From Pseudomonas sp. PB106 (GTDB taxonomy: Bacteria > Pseudomonadota > Gammaproteobacteria > Pseudomonadales > Pseudomonadaceae), in contig NZ_RWIM01000079.1 in the NCBI RefSeq assembly GCF_009764645.1, positions 1 through 49,103 on the forward strand: 49,103 nt of DNA. Direction: 5' to 3'. Made by a program: the position numbers and the translations under genes. This document shows, piece by piece, positions 23,747 to 32,322 of the stretch (positions are counted from its first letter, which is position 1; the number at the start of each line of letters is the position of its first letter). The notes below the pieces were generated by a model. The model was not told where the DNA came from, made no database searches, and saw only the letters and a program-made list of their open reading frames with translations.

Positions 23747-26662
23747 ATGCAAGGCAAGTCTGTTTCTGAACAAAAGCTGCCATTGAACGAGTTGCTGACG
23801 GTGGTGCTGATCACCCACAACCGCCCGGCGTTTCTGCGTCGTGCGCTGCAGTACTACAGCAGCCTGCCTTGCAAGGTTCTGGTACTGGACTCGTCTCCCG
23901 AGCGTCCGGAAGGTGATTTTTCGGCCGTCGACTATCAGCATCTGCCGCAATTCGCCTACTGGGGCATGCAGGCCAAGCTGACCTACGGCGTTGCGCAACT
24001 GACCACGCCCTACATGGTGTTCGCTGCCGACGACGACTTTATCCTGCACGAGTCGCTGGCCGAATCGGTGAACTTCCTGGAGGCGAACCGCGACTACGGT
24101 TTGTGCCATGGCTATTGCCTGATGTACCTGGCGCTGGCCGGCAGCGTCAGTTACTACCGCCGCGACAAAAAAATCTGCGAAGACTATGCATCGGAGCGCG
24201 CCCAGGATCGGGTTCTCGACTTCATGCACCAGTACGTGCCGCCGTTCTATGGTGTATGCCGTACCTCGATCATTCAGGACTGGTACGCGGCATTGCCGGC
24301 GGGCACCAGTTTCGAATGGCAGGAAATCGGCCATACCTATTATCTACTGGCGAATTCCAAGGCGCGCATCCTGCCGATCCCTTATGTCGTGCGCGAGATC
24401 AACGTCGGTTTCTCCGACCACAACACCGAGGTGTATCACGCCCTGTCCTATGTCGATGCCAAATCGGTAGCGGAGCGTGAAGCCTTCGCTGAATTCCTTG
24501 CCTCGCTGCCGACCGGTATCAACGATCTCGATCAGGCGCAGCGCAAGGCGTTTGCCCTGGAAAGCTTCGCGGCCATGACCGACAGCCTGGTCACCGGGCG
24601 GGCATTGACGGCCGAGCTGATTTTCGAATCGCACTGGAACCACTTGACCAAGGCGCCGGAGCGCAAATTCGGGCCACGGCAATATGTCGAAATGCCGTTC
24701 TACAACCAGCGTTTTTTTGATTTGTTGACTCAGTTTGAGTTTCTCCTGCATGCGATGCCGGCTGGTCGTATTCAACTGGAAAAACTTGAGGGCATATGGA
24801 CCCGGCAGGAGTACCTGTTGCAGCCGCGCAATAACGATACGACGGAGAGCGTCGTCGACCGTTTGTGGCAGGCCCATGACAGCAACGTATTCAACCGTCG
24901 TGTGGTCAAGCGTCTGGCCGAGCAACTGCAAGTGCTCGACGAGGAGGATCAGGCGCAGGAAATGGCTGAGTGGGCGAAGCGTCTAGAGGCCGTATCAAAC
25001 GTCGATCACTACCCGGTCTTCAACAAGATGCGCTCAGGTCGCTTGCTTGACTGGATGGCAGCCCGCAAGCCGGACGCCGAACAGGCTGCAGCGATTGCCG
25101 CGCATCTGGCGGCGAACGATGGCGGGCCACAATTCGGTATTTTCCTGCTGGATCTGGACGACAACGTTGAGAAGCTGCAAGTGACGCTCGACAGCCTCGT
25201 CGAAGGGGCCAGCAAGGCCTTCAAAATCGTGGTCTTCACCACGGGTGAACCACAGACGGCGACCACCGCGCAGAACACCTTGCACTTCGTCCGGGTCACA
25301 CCGGGCAATCTGGTCGATAAACTCAACCAGAGTGCCGCGCAATCTCCATGCGACTGGTTGCTGCTGGCCAGCGTGGGCGATGAATTCACTGCCGGTGGTC
25401 TGTTGCGCGCCGGGCTTGAGTTGATGTCGGCCACGGGTCTTCGCGCGGTGGCCACCGATGAAATCCAGCGTACTGAAGACGGCGCGCTGGTGGATGTGTT
25501 CCGCCCCGGCTTCAACCTTGATTTGCTGCAAAGCGCTCCAGCACTGATGGCGCGCCACTGGCTGATTCGACGCGACGTGTTCCTCGAGGCGGGCGGTTAT
25601 CAGGCCGATTTCAGCAAGGCGCTGGAATTTGACCTGTTGCTGCGCCTGATTGAGCAGGGTGGTCTCGACGGCCTGGCACATCTCGACGAGCCGCTGCTGA
25701 TCACCCAGGCCGCTGCGCTGCAAGAGAATGCTCATGAGCGCCTGGCGCTGCTGCGTCATTTGGGTAATCGCGGCTACAAGGCCAAGGTCACTTCGTCGCT
25801 GCCAGGCACCTGGCAGGTCGATTATCGTCATACCGAACTCCCAATGGTGTCGATCATTGTGCCGGCCAGTGATGATTTGTCGGCGTTGCGCCGTTGCGTG
25901 GAGGGCGTGCTGCTCAGGACCCGCTACAGCCGCTATGAAGTCTTGGTGGCAGCCAACCCGAATCAGTCGGCGGCGGTCAACGACTGGCTCGGCCAGTTGC
26001 GCAATCCGAGAGTCAATGTCTTGCGTGCCGGTGAGACGCTCGGTGAAGTGGCGTTGTATAACGCTGCCAGCGAACAGGCACGGGGTGAGTACCTGGTGCT
26101 GCTGGCTGGCGACAGCGAAGTCGTCAACCCGAACTGGATCGACTCGTTGCTCAACCAGGCCCAACGTCCGGAAGTGGGCATCGTCGGCGCCAAATTGGTC
26201 GACCGCGATGGCAAGATTTCCCAGGCCGGGTTGATCCTCGGCTTGAACGGCGGTGTCGGTTCACCCTTCATTGGCGAGAAACACAATGCCGAGGGTTATA
26301 TGCAGCGTTTGGCCGTCGAGCAGAATTACTCGGCCGTGTCGAAGGTCTGCCTGATGGTGCGCAAGGAGCTGTTCAACGCTCTCGGCGGTTTGGACGAAGT
26401 GACGTTTGCTGATGGTTTCAGCGATGTCGATCTATGCCTCAAGGCTGGTCAGAACGGTTTCCTCACTGTCTGGACTCCGTCGGTGCAGGTGCTGCACACC
26501 GATGAGTTGCCAAAGGCTCCTGAAGCACTGGCGGCACTGCGTGAGAAATGGAGTGATGCGTTCGCGCAGGATCCGGCTTACAACGCCAACCTGGCCCTGA
26601 CCGGCAAAGGGTTTACCTTGGGCGAAAACAGCTCGATCAATTGGGCACAGTTGCTCGCCTAA
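23747..26662 (+). CDS. Multidomain glycosyltransferase (TIGR00180-type N-terminus plus tandem GT2 units)
   Basis: A 971-residue protein. The N-terminal region (about 16-330) is a TIGR00180-type glycosyltransferase with LTVVLITHNRPAFLRRAL, VLDSS and the acidic AADDDF. About 463-690 is a GT2-like unit (FRPGFNLDLLQ, GGYQ), and about 699-971 is a second GT2 unit (PMVSIIVPASDD, LLAGDSEV with D789, SDVDLCLKAGQ). The last two units are paralogous to the central units of the 1200-residue glycosyltransferase upstream, but this protein has a different N-terminal domain and no GT4 domain. The ATG at 23747 has GGGAGAAG just upstream. A longer open frame exists but is not family-like. Donor and acceptor are unknown. 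The context suggests flagellin glycan synthesis. Confidence 0.85.
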   Translation: MQGKSVSEQKLPLNELLTVVLITHNRPAFLRRALQYYSSLPCKVLVLDSSPERPEGDFSAVDYQHLPQFAYWGMQAKLTYGVAQLTTPYMVFAADDDFILHESLAESVNFLEANRDYGLCHGYCLMYLALAGSVSYYRRDKKICEDYASERAQDRVLDFMHQYVPPFYGVCRTSIIQDWYAALPAGTSFEWQEIGHTYYLLANSKARILPIPYVVREINVGFSDHNTEVYHALSYVDAKSVAEREAFAEFLASLPTGINDLDQAQRKAFALESFAAMTDSLVTGRALTAELIFESHWNHLTKAPERKFGPRQYVEMPFYNQRFFDLLTQFEFLLHAMPAGRIQLEKLEGIWTRQEYLLQPRNNDTTESVVDRLWQAHDSNVFNRRVVKRLAEQLQVLDEEDQAQEMAEWAKRLEAVSNVDHYPVFNKMRSGRLLDWMAARKPDAEQAAAIAAHLAANDGGPQFGIFLLDLDDNVEKLQVTLDSLVEGASKAFKIVVFTTGEPQTATTAQNTLHFVRVTPGNLVDKLNQSAAQSPCDWLLLASVGDEFTAGGLLRAGLELMSATGLRAVATDEIQRTEDGALVDVFRPGFNLDLLQSAPALMARHWLIRRDVFLEAGGYQADFSKALEFDLLLRLIEQGGLDGLAHLDEPLLITQAAALQENAHERLALLRHLGNRGYKAKVTSSLPGTWQVDYRHTELPMVSIIVPASDDLSALRRCVEGVLLRTRYSRYEVLVAANPNQSAAVNDWLGQLRNPRVNVLRAGETLGEVALYNAASEQARGEYLVLLAGDSEVVNPNWIDSLLNQAQRPEVGIVGAKLVDRDGKISQAGLILGLNGGVGSPFIGEKHNAEGYMQRLAVEQNYSAVSKVCLMVRKELFNALGGLDEVTFADGFSDVDLCLKAGQNGFLTVWTPSVQVLHTDELPKAPEALAALREKWSDAFAQDPAYNANLALTGKGFTLGENSSINWAQLLA

Positions 26663-26685
26663 GCGTGCCGGACAGGAATCAAGCT

Positions 26686-27687
26686 ATGTTCAACGGTAAA
26701 TCGATTTTCATCTCCGGCGGCACCGGCTCGTTCGGGCGCATGTTCATCGCGCGCCTGCTCGAGCAGTACCAGCCCAAGCGCGTGGTGGTTTTCTCCCGCG
26801 ATGAGCTGAAACAGTACGAAATGCAGCAGACGTTCAACGCGCCGTGCATGCGCTACTTCATCGGAGACGTGCGCGACGCCGACCGTCTGCGCCAAGCCAT
26901 GCGCGGCATCGACTACGTCGTGCATGCCGCGGCGTTGAAGCAAGTGCCGGCGGCGGAATACAACCCGACCGAATGCATCCGCACCAACGTCAATGGCGCG
27001 GAGAACATCATCGCCGCCGCCATCGACAATGGCGTGAAAAAGGTCGTGGCGCTGTCCACCGACAAAGCCGCCAGCCCGATCAATCTGTACGGTGCGACCA
27101 AGTTGCTCTCGGACAAGTTGTTCGTCGCTGCCAACAACATTGCCGGCGAGCAGGAAACCCGTTTTGCCGTGGTGCGCTACGGCAATGTCGCCGGCTCGCG
27201 CGGTTCCGTGGTGCCGTTTTTCAGCCAGCTGATCGCCGACGGCGCTACGGAGTTGCCGATCACCGACGAGCGCATGACCCGCTTCTGGATCACCCTCGAT
27301 CACGGCGTGCAGTTCGTGCTCGACAGCTTCGCGCGCATGCACGGCGGTGAAGTGTTCGTGCCGAAGATCCCGTCGATCCGCATCGTCGATCTGGCGCGCG
27401 GCATGGCCGAACATCTGCCGCACAAGAATGTTGGCATTCGTCCGGGCGAAAAACTCCATGAGTTGATGGTGCCGCTGGACGATGCGCGGATGACCCTCGA
27501 ATTCGAAGATCACTACACCATCCAGCCGTCGATTCGCTTTACCAGCGTCGATGTCGATTTTGCCGTCGACAAAGTCGGTGAGCGGGGGCGTGCGGTCGGC
27601 GAAGATTTCGAATATCGCTCCGACACCAATCCTCATTTCCTCTCGGTCGGGCAGATCGCCGACCTGCACGCGAAGCTCTCGGTATGA
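26686..27687 (+). CDS. pseB: UDP-N-acetylglucosamine 4,6-dehydratase (inverting)
   Basis: First enzyme of pseudaminic acid synthesis, converting UDP-GlcNAc to the 4-keto-6-deoxy-L-altro form with C5 inversion. It has 333 residues, with the NADP motif ISGGTGSFGRMF, VVFSRDELKQ, DVRDADRL, and LSTDKAASPINLYGATK holding Y135 and K139. This is the short soluble inverting type, not the membrane-bound retaining FlaA1/WbpM type. The ATG at 26686 was chosen from the family N-terminus MFNGKSIFI with AGGA upstream. Its stop overlaps the pseC start (ATGA). Confidence 0.95.
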   Translation: MFNGKSIFISGGTGSFGRMFIARLLEQYQPKRVVVFSRDELKQYEMQQTFNAPCMRYFIGDVRDADRLRQAMRGIDYVVHAAALKQVPAAEYNPTECIRTNVNGAENIIAAAIDNGVKKVVALSTDKAASPINLYGATKLLSDKLFVAANNIAGEQETRFAVVRYGNVAGSRGSVVPFFSQLIADGATELPITDERMTRFWITLDHGVQFVLDSFARMHGGEVFVPKIPSIRIVDLARGMAEHLPHKNVGIRPGEKLHELMVPLDDARMTLEFEDHYTIQPSIRFTSVDVDFAVDKVGERGRAVGEDFEYRSDTNPHFLSVGQIADLHAKLSV

Positions 27688-28847
27688 TTCCGTACGGTCG
27701 GCAAAGCCTCGATCAGGCAGACATCGACGCGGTCGTCGAAGTCCTGCAGTCGGACTGGCTGACCCAAGGGCCAAGCATCGAGCGTTTTGAGCAGGCGATG
27801 GCCGAGCGTTGCCAGGCCGATTTTGCGGTTGCGGTGTGCAATGCCACAGCGGCGCTGCACATTGCCTGTCTAGCGGCGGGGCTCGGGCCGGGTGATCGTT
27901 TGTGGACGACGCCCAACACCTTTCTCGCCTCGGCCAACTGTGGACGTTATTGCGGCGCTGACGTCGATTTCGTCGACATCGATCCGCTGACCTGGAACCT
28001 CGATGCGTTCGCCCTCGAAGCCAGGCTTGATCAGGCCGAGCAGGCCGGCACCTTGCCGAAAGTGCTGGTGGCGGTGGCGTTCTCCGGGCAGAGCTGTGAC
28101 ATGCGCAAGATTGCCGAACTGGCCGAGCGCTACAACTTCACGGTGATCGAAGATGCTTCTCATGCGGTCGGTGCGTCCTATGCAGGGCGTCCGGTCGGTT
28201 GCGGAGAATTCGCGGCGATGACGGTGTTCAGTTTTCACCCGGTGAAGATCATCACCAGCGCCGAAGGTGGCATGGTGCTGACCAATCGCCCGCAACTGGC
28301 CGAGCGCCTGCTGCGCCTGCGCAGCCACGGCATGACCCGCGATCCGCAGCAGATGACCGAGCCCAGCCACGGCCCGTGGTACTACCAACAGATCGAGCTG
28401 GGCTTCAATTACCGCATCACCGATCTGCAAGCCGCGTTGGGTTTGTCGCAACTGGGCAAACTCGACGGCTTCATCGCCCGGCGCCGCGAACTGGCGGCGC
28501 GTTACGATCGCCTGCTGACTTACTTGCCAGTCACGCTACCGAGCCTTCAGCCAGAGGCAGAATCTGCCTGGCATCTTTACGTCATTCGCTTGCAGACCGA
28601 GCGCATCAGCCTCACCCATCGTCAGGTGTTCGAAGGCTTGCGTGCCGCCGGCGTCGGCGTGAATCTGCACTATATTCCCGTGCACTTGCAGCCGTACTAT
28701 CGCGACCTGGGTTTTGCCGAGGGCGATTTCCCTGAAGCCGAGCGTTATTACGCCGAGGCGATCAGCCTGCCGTTGTTTCCGTTGTTGAGCGATGAGCAGC
28801 AGGATTACGTGGTCGAGCAATTGCGTCGGCTGGTTCTTGAGGAGTAA
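27684..28847 (+). CDS. pseC: UDP-4-amino-4,6-dideoxy-N-acetyl-beta-L-altrosamine transaminase
   Basis: A 387-residue DegT/DnrJ/EryC1 aminotransferase, the second step of the pseudaminic acid pathway, which installs the 4-amino group using PLP and glutamate. The N-terminus MIPYGRQSLDQADIDAV, the segment SDWLTQGP, and the PLP-lysine region FHPVKIITSAEGGM (lysine at about K188) are typical of PseC. IEDASHAVGASY is the conserved aspartate/histidine stretch. It is coupled to pseB by a 4-bp overlap. pseF follows 6 bp later. Confidence 0.95.
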   Translation: MIPYGRQSLDQADIDAVVEVLQSDWLTQGPSIERFEQAMAERCQADFAVAVCNATAALHIACLAAGLGPGDRLWTTPNTFLASANCGRYCGADVDFVDIDPLTWNLDAFALEARLDQAEQAGTLPKVLVAVAFSGQSCDMRKIAELAERYNFTVIEDASHAVGASYAGRPVGCGEFAAMTVFSFHPVKIITSAEGGMVLTNRPQLAERLLRLRSHGMTRDPQQMTEPSHGPWYYQQIELGFNYRITDLQAALGLSQLGKLDGFIARRRELAARYDRLLTYLPVTLPSLQPEAESAWHLYVIRLQTERISLTHRQVFEGLRAAGVGVNLHYIPVHLQPYYRDLGFAEGDFPEAERYYAEAISLPLFPLLSDEQQDYVVEQLRRLVLEE

Positions 28848-28853
28848 TCAAGT

Positions 28854-29549
28854 GTGAGCTGTGTTGCAATCATCCCCGCCCGTGGCGGCAGCAAACGCAT
28901 CCCGCGCAAGAATCTTTTGCCGTTCGATGGCGTGCCGATGATTGTTCGTTCGATCCGCACGGTGCTGGATTCAGGTTTGTTCGATCAAGTCGTGGTCAGC
29001 ACCGACGACGCCGAAACTGCTGAAGTCGCACTGGCGCACGGCGCACAGGTGCCGTTCATGCGTCCGGCGGCGCTGGCCGATGATTTCACCGGCACCGCAG
29101 CGGTGATCGAGCATGCCTTGCAGCAACTGTCAGCCTTCGATTACGCCTGCTGTGTGTACGCCACGGCGCCGCTGTTGCAGGTACGCTATCTGCGCGAAGG
29201 CTTCGAGTTACTGGAGCGGCATTCGGACAAGTCGTTCGCCTTCTCAGTCTGTGATTTCGGCTTTCCGGTGCAGCGAGCGCTGACGCTGGACGGGCAGGGT
29301 GCCTTGACCGCGTTGTATCCGGAATTTCGCAACACCCGTTCCCAGGATCTGCCGGAGGCGTTTCAAGACGCCGGCCAGTTTTACTGGGGGCGCAGCGAGG
29401 CGTGGTTGCGCGGCGAAGTGTTGTATTCGCCAGCCAGCCTGCCGGTGATTCTGCCCCGGCATCTGGTTCAGGACATCGACACGCCGCAGGACTGGAAGCG
29501 CGCCGAATACCTTTATGCCGCGCTCAAGGCCAGCGGAGAACTGCAATGA
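28854..29549 (+). CDS. pseF: Pseudaminic acid cytidylyltransferase
   Basis: A 231-residue CMP-sugar synthetase that activates pseudaminic acid with CTP to CMP-Pse, the donor for flagellin glycosylation. It shows the NeuA-family nucleotide motif IIPARGGSKRIPRKN at the N-terminus, VVSTDDAET, and the QDLPEAFQDAGQFYWG region found in PseF. GTG start with GAGGAG about ten bases upstream. Overlaps the next gene by 4 bp (ATGA). NeuA-type enzymes for sialic or legionaminic acid are close relatives. The surrounding pse genes settle the assignment. Confidence 0.93.
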   Translation: MSCVAIIPARGGSKRIPRKNLLPFDGVPMIVRSIRTVLDSGLFDQVVVSTDDAETAEVALAHGAQVPFMRPAALADDFTGTAAVIEHALQQLSAFDYACCVYATAPLLQVRYLREGFELLERHSDKSFAFSVCDFGFPVQRALTLDGQGALTALYPEFRNTRSQDLPEAFQDAGQFYWGRSEAWLRGEVLYSPASLPVILPRHLVQDIDTPQDWKRAEYLYAALKASGELQ

Positions 29550-31051
29550 GAGTGCTGATTCGCGCCGACGCCTCGCCGACCATCGGCAGCGGCCACATTG
29601 CCCGTTGCCTGACTCTGGCGCGGGTGCTGCTCGCGCAGGGCAGTCATGTCGCGTTCGCTTGCCGGCGGTTGCAAGGGCATCGTCTGGACGCATTGAATGC
29701 CGAGGGTTTTGAAACGTTCGCGTTGCCTGAGCGCTACGCCTATGAAGATCCACTGCAAGCCATCGAATCGATGCTGCCGTGGCAGGCCGACATCGACGCG
29801 CTAGGCTCGCAGCTTGAAGGTCAGGCCGAGTTTGACTGGATCATCGTCGATCACTACGGCCTCGATCATCACTGGCAAACCGCGGCACGGCGCTGGGCGC
29901 ATCGCATCGCGGCGGTGGATGATCTGGCCACCCGGCGTTACAGCGTCGATCTACTGCTCAATCAGAACCTGTCCGGTCTCAGCGAAAACTATGCGCCGTT
30001 GTTGCCCGAGGGCTGCCGCACGTTGCTCGGCCCACGCTTCGCCATGCTGCGCGAAGAATTCGATTGCCCGCCGATCGAGATCAAACCGCAGGCGCGACGC
30101 GTGCTGGTGAACTTCGGCGGGTTCGATGCGGCGATGCAAACCCATCACGCGATGCTCGCCCTGGCGGATTTCACCGAACTGCAAGTGGACTTCGTCGCGG
30201 GCGCCGACAATCCGGCGTGGACGCAGATGCAGGCACTGGCCGAGACGCGACCGAACTGGCGCCTGCACAGTTTTGTCAGCGATTTCCATCAGCGCATGAC
30301 GGAAGCTGATCTGTTTATCGGCGCCGGCGGCGGCACCAGTTGGGAGCGCGCGGCGCTGGGCTTGCCGACGATCTGCATTGCGGTGTCGAACAACCAACAG
30401 AATAACGGTGAAGTGATGGCAGCGGCGGGGGCACATGTGTTCATGGGCGCTCGCGAGCAAGTGAGTGTCGAGCAACTGCGCGATGCCATTGGCTTTGTCA
30501 CCGACAATTATTACCTGCGTCAGAGCCTGGCTGAGCGCTCGCGGCAATTGGTCGACGGGCGCGGCGCCTTGCGTGTGGCCGCCGCATTGTCCGGTGCGGT
30601 GCTGACGATCCGGCCTGCCACGCAAGAGGATGCGCAACTGTTGTTCGATGGCCGCAATGCTGAGCCAGTGCGACGCTGGTCGCTGGCAAACGCGGAAATC
30701 GACTGGCCGCAGCACCTCAACTGGCTGACCGCCAGTCTGCGCAACCCGCAGCGCTTGCTGCTGATTGCCGAGGCCGATGACGGCCCGGTGGGTGTTCTGC
30801 GTTACGACCTGCGCGGATTTGATGCCGAAGTGTCGATCTATCTGCTTGAGGGCCGTTTCGGCCTGGGCTGGGGCAAGTCGCTGCTGGCGCGGAGCGAAGC
30901 GTTCGTCACCCGCCACTGGCCGCAAGTGACGGCGCTGACTGCTCAGGTATCGCCGGCCAATCGGCCCTCATTGAATGTGTTTCGTGATGCCGGGTTTACT
31001 CAGAGTGCCTGTGCGTTCACCCGTGTTTTGAAGGATCACCCCCATGACTAG
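29546..31051 (+). CDS. pseG: Fused PseG hydrolase and PseH N-acetyltransferase
   Basis: A 501-residue two-domain protein. Residues 1-350 are PseG, the UDP-2,4-diacetamido-2,4,6-trideoxy-altropyranose hydrolase that releases UDP. H17 in PTIGSGHIAR matches the catalytic histidine of Campylobacter PseG, and IVDHYGLDHHW and GAGGGTSWERAALGLP are conserved. Residues 352-501 are a GNAT acetyltransferase (LTIRPATQEDAQLLFDGRN, VSIYLLEGRFGLGWGKSLL, SVNVFRDAGF-like end) matching PseH, which acetylates the 4-amino group one step earlier. No separate pseH is seen, so the fusion completes the pathway. The ATG at 29546 overlaps pseF. The 3' end overlaps pseI by 8 bp. Confidence 0.92.
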   Translation: MRVLIRADASPTIGSGHIARCLTLARVLLAQGSHVAFACRRLQGHRLDALNAEGFETFALPERYAYEDPLQAIESMLPWQADIDALGSQLEGQAEFDWIIVDHYGLDHHWQTAARRWAHRIAAVDDLATRRYSVDLLLNQNLSGLSENYAPLLPEGCRTLLGPRFAMLREEFDCPPIEIKPQARRVLVNFGGFDAAMQTHHAMLALADFTELQVDFVAGADNPAWTQMQALAETRPNWRLHSFVSDFHQRMTEADLFIGAGGGTSWERAALGLPTICIAVSNNQQNNGEVMAAAGAHVFMGAREQVSVEQLRDAIGFVTDNYYLRQSLAERSRQLVDGRGALRVAAALSGAVLTIRPATQEDAQLLFDGRNAEPVRRWSLANAEIDWPQHLNWLTASLRNPQRLLLIAEADDGPVGVLRYDLRGFDAEVSIYLLEGRFGLGWGKSLLARSEAFVTRHWPQVTALTAQVSPANRPSLNVFRDAGFTQSACAFTRVLKDHPHD

Positions 31052-32096
31052 TTTCAAGATCGGCGACCGTTTGATCGGCGCCGACGCGCCGCCTTTCATC
31101 ATTGCCGAGATGAGCGGTAACCATAACCAGTCGCTGGACGTGGCCCTGCAAATTGTCGAGGCAGCGGCCAAGGCCGGGGCGCATGCCCTGAAACTGCAAA
31201 CCTACACCGCCGAAACCATGACCCTGGACTTGGCTGAAGGCGAATTCTTCATCAAGGATCCGGGCAGTCTGTGGGCCGGTTCTTCGCTTTATGAACTGTA
31301 CGAAGAGGCCCATACACCGTGGGAATGGCATGCGCCTATTTTCGCTCGGGCCAAGGAACTGGGCATGCTCGCGTTCTCCACGCCGTTCGATGACAGCGCC
31401 GTGGATTTTCTCGAAAGCCTCAATGTGCCGGCCTACAAGATCGCCAGTTTCGAGAACACCGATCTGCCATTGATCCGTCGTGTGGCTGCCACCGGCAAGC
31501 CGCTGATTATCTCCACCGGCATGGCCAGCATCGCCGAGCTGGATGAAACCGTGCGCGCTGCACGTGAGGCGGGGTGCAAGGATCTGGTGCTGCTCAAATG
31601 CACCAGCACCTACCCGGCCACGCCACTCAACAGCAATGTGCGCACGATCCCGCATCTGCGTGAGTTGTTCGGTTGCGAAGTGGGGCTATCGGATCACTCG
31701 ATGGGCGTTGGTGTGTCGGTAGCGGCGGTAGCGCTCGGTGCGACGGTGGTGGAAAAACACTTCACCCTCGACCGCTCAGCAGGTGGCGTCGATGCCAGTT
31801 TCTCGCTGGAGCCAGCGGAAATGGCCAGCCTGGTGTTGGAAACCGAGCGCGCCTGGCAGGCCCTTGGCAAGGTGCAATACGGCGCAACCGAAGCCGAGCT
31901 CAAATCGGTGGTGTATCGCCGTTCGCTCTACGTCACCGCCGACATGGCCGCTGGTGAGGCCTTTTCCCGGGACAATCTGCGCGCCATTCGTCCCGGCCTC
32001 GGTTTGCCGCCCAAGCACACCGACGCTGTTCTCGGCCGCCGCGCGCGCACGCCGATCAAACGCGGCACGCCGCTGGACTGGTCGTTGGTCGAATAA
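31044..32096 (+). CDS. pseI: Pseudaminic acid synthase
   Basis: A 350-residue NeuB-family enzyme that condenses 6-deoxy-AltdiNAc with phosphoenolpyruvate to pseudaminic acid. The N-terminal TIM-barrel part shows IAEMSGNHNQSLDVALQIVE, ALKLQTYTAETM, STPFDDSAVDFLE and KIASFENTDLPLI. The C-terminal part (about 285-350) is a SAF (antifreeze-like) domain with RRSLYVTADMAAGE and RRARTPIKRGTPLD. The pattern EMSGNHN separates PseI from NeuB and LegI, which have a different residue set there. Last gene of the pse run. Confidence 0.95.
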   Translation: MTSFKIGDRLIGADAPPFIIAEMSGNHNQSLDVALQIVEAAAKAGAHALKLQTYTAETMTLDLAEGEFFIKDPGSLWAGSSLYELYEEAHTPWEWHAPIFARAKELGMLAFSTPFDDSAVDFLESLNVPAYKIASFENTDLPLIRRVAATGKPLIISTGMASIAELDETVRAAREAGCKDLVLLKCTSTYPATPLNSNVRTIPHLRELFGCEVGLSDHSMGVGVSVAAVALGATVVEKHFTLDRSAGGVDASFSLEPAEMASLVLETERAWQALGKVQYGATEAELKSVVYRRSLYVTADMAAGEAFSRDNLRAIRPGLGLPPKHTDAVLGRRARTPIKRGTPLDWSLVE

Positions 32097-32322
32097 GCCG
32101 ATCTGCACCGATTCGGCAAAATAGCGTGACCTGTGAGTCATAACGCGCATCTTCACTGTATTGTATTGATCGGGGAGATGGCGCCTGGCTCGTTTTCGAT
32201 TCCAGTGATAGCCCTTTGCGCTCCCCGTGGCTGCCCGTTGTGGCGGCCGTTTTCTGTTTGTCGGCGCCCCTCGAAATCCTTGCGAGCGGTGGTCTTGGGC
32301 TGTTTTTTATTGGGAAGCCGTA

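Noticed and set aside
26686..32096. Alternative assignment of the nonulosonic acid genes to legionaminic or sialic acid
   Set aside because: The dehydratase is the short inverting PseB type, followed by PseC, PseF, PseG-PseH and PseI with matching signatures, and no NeuC- or LegG-type epimerase was seen.
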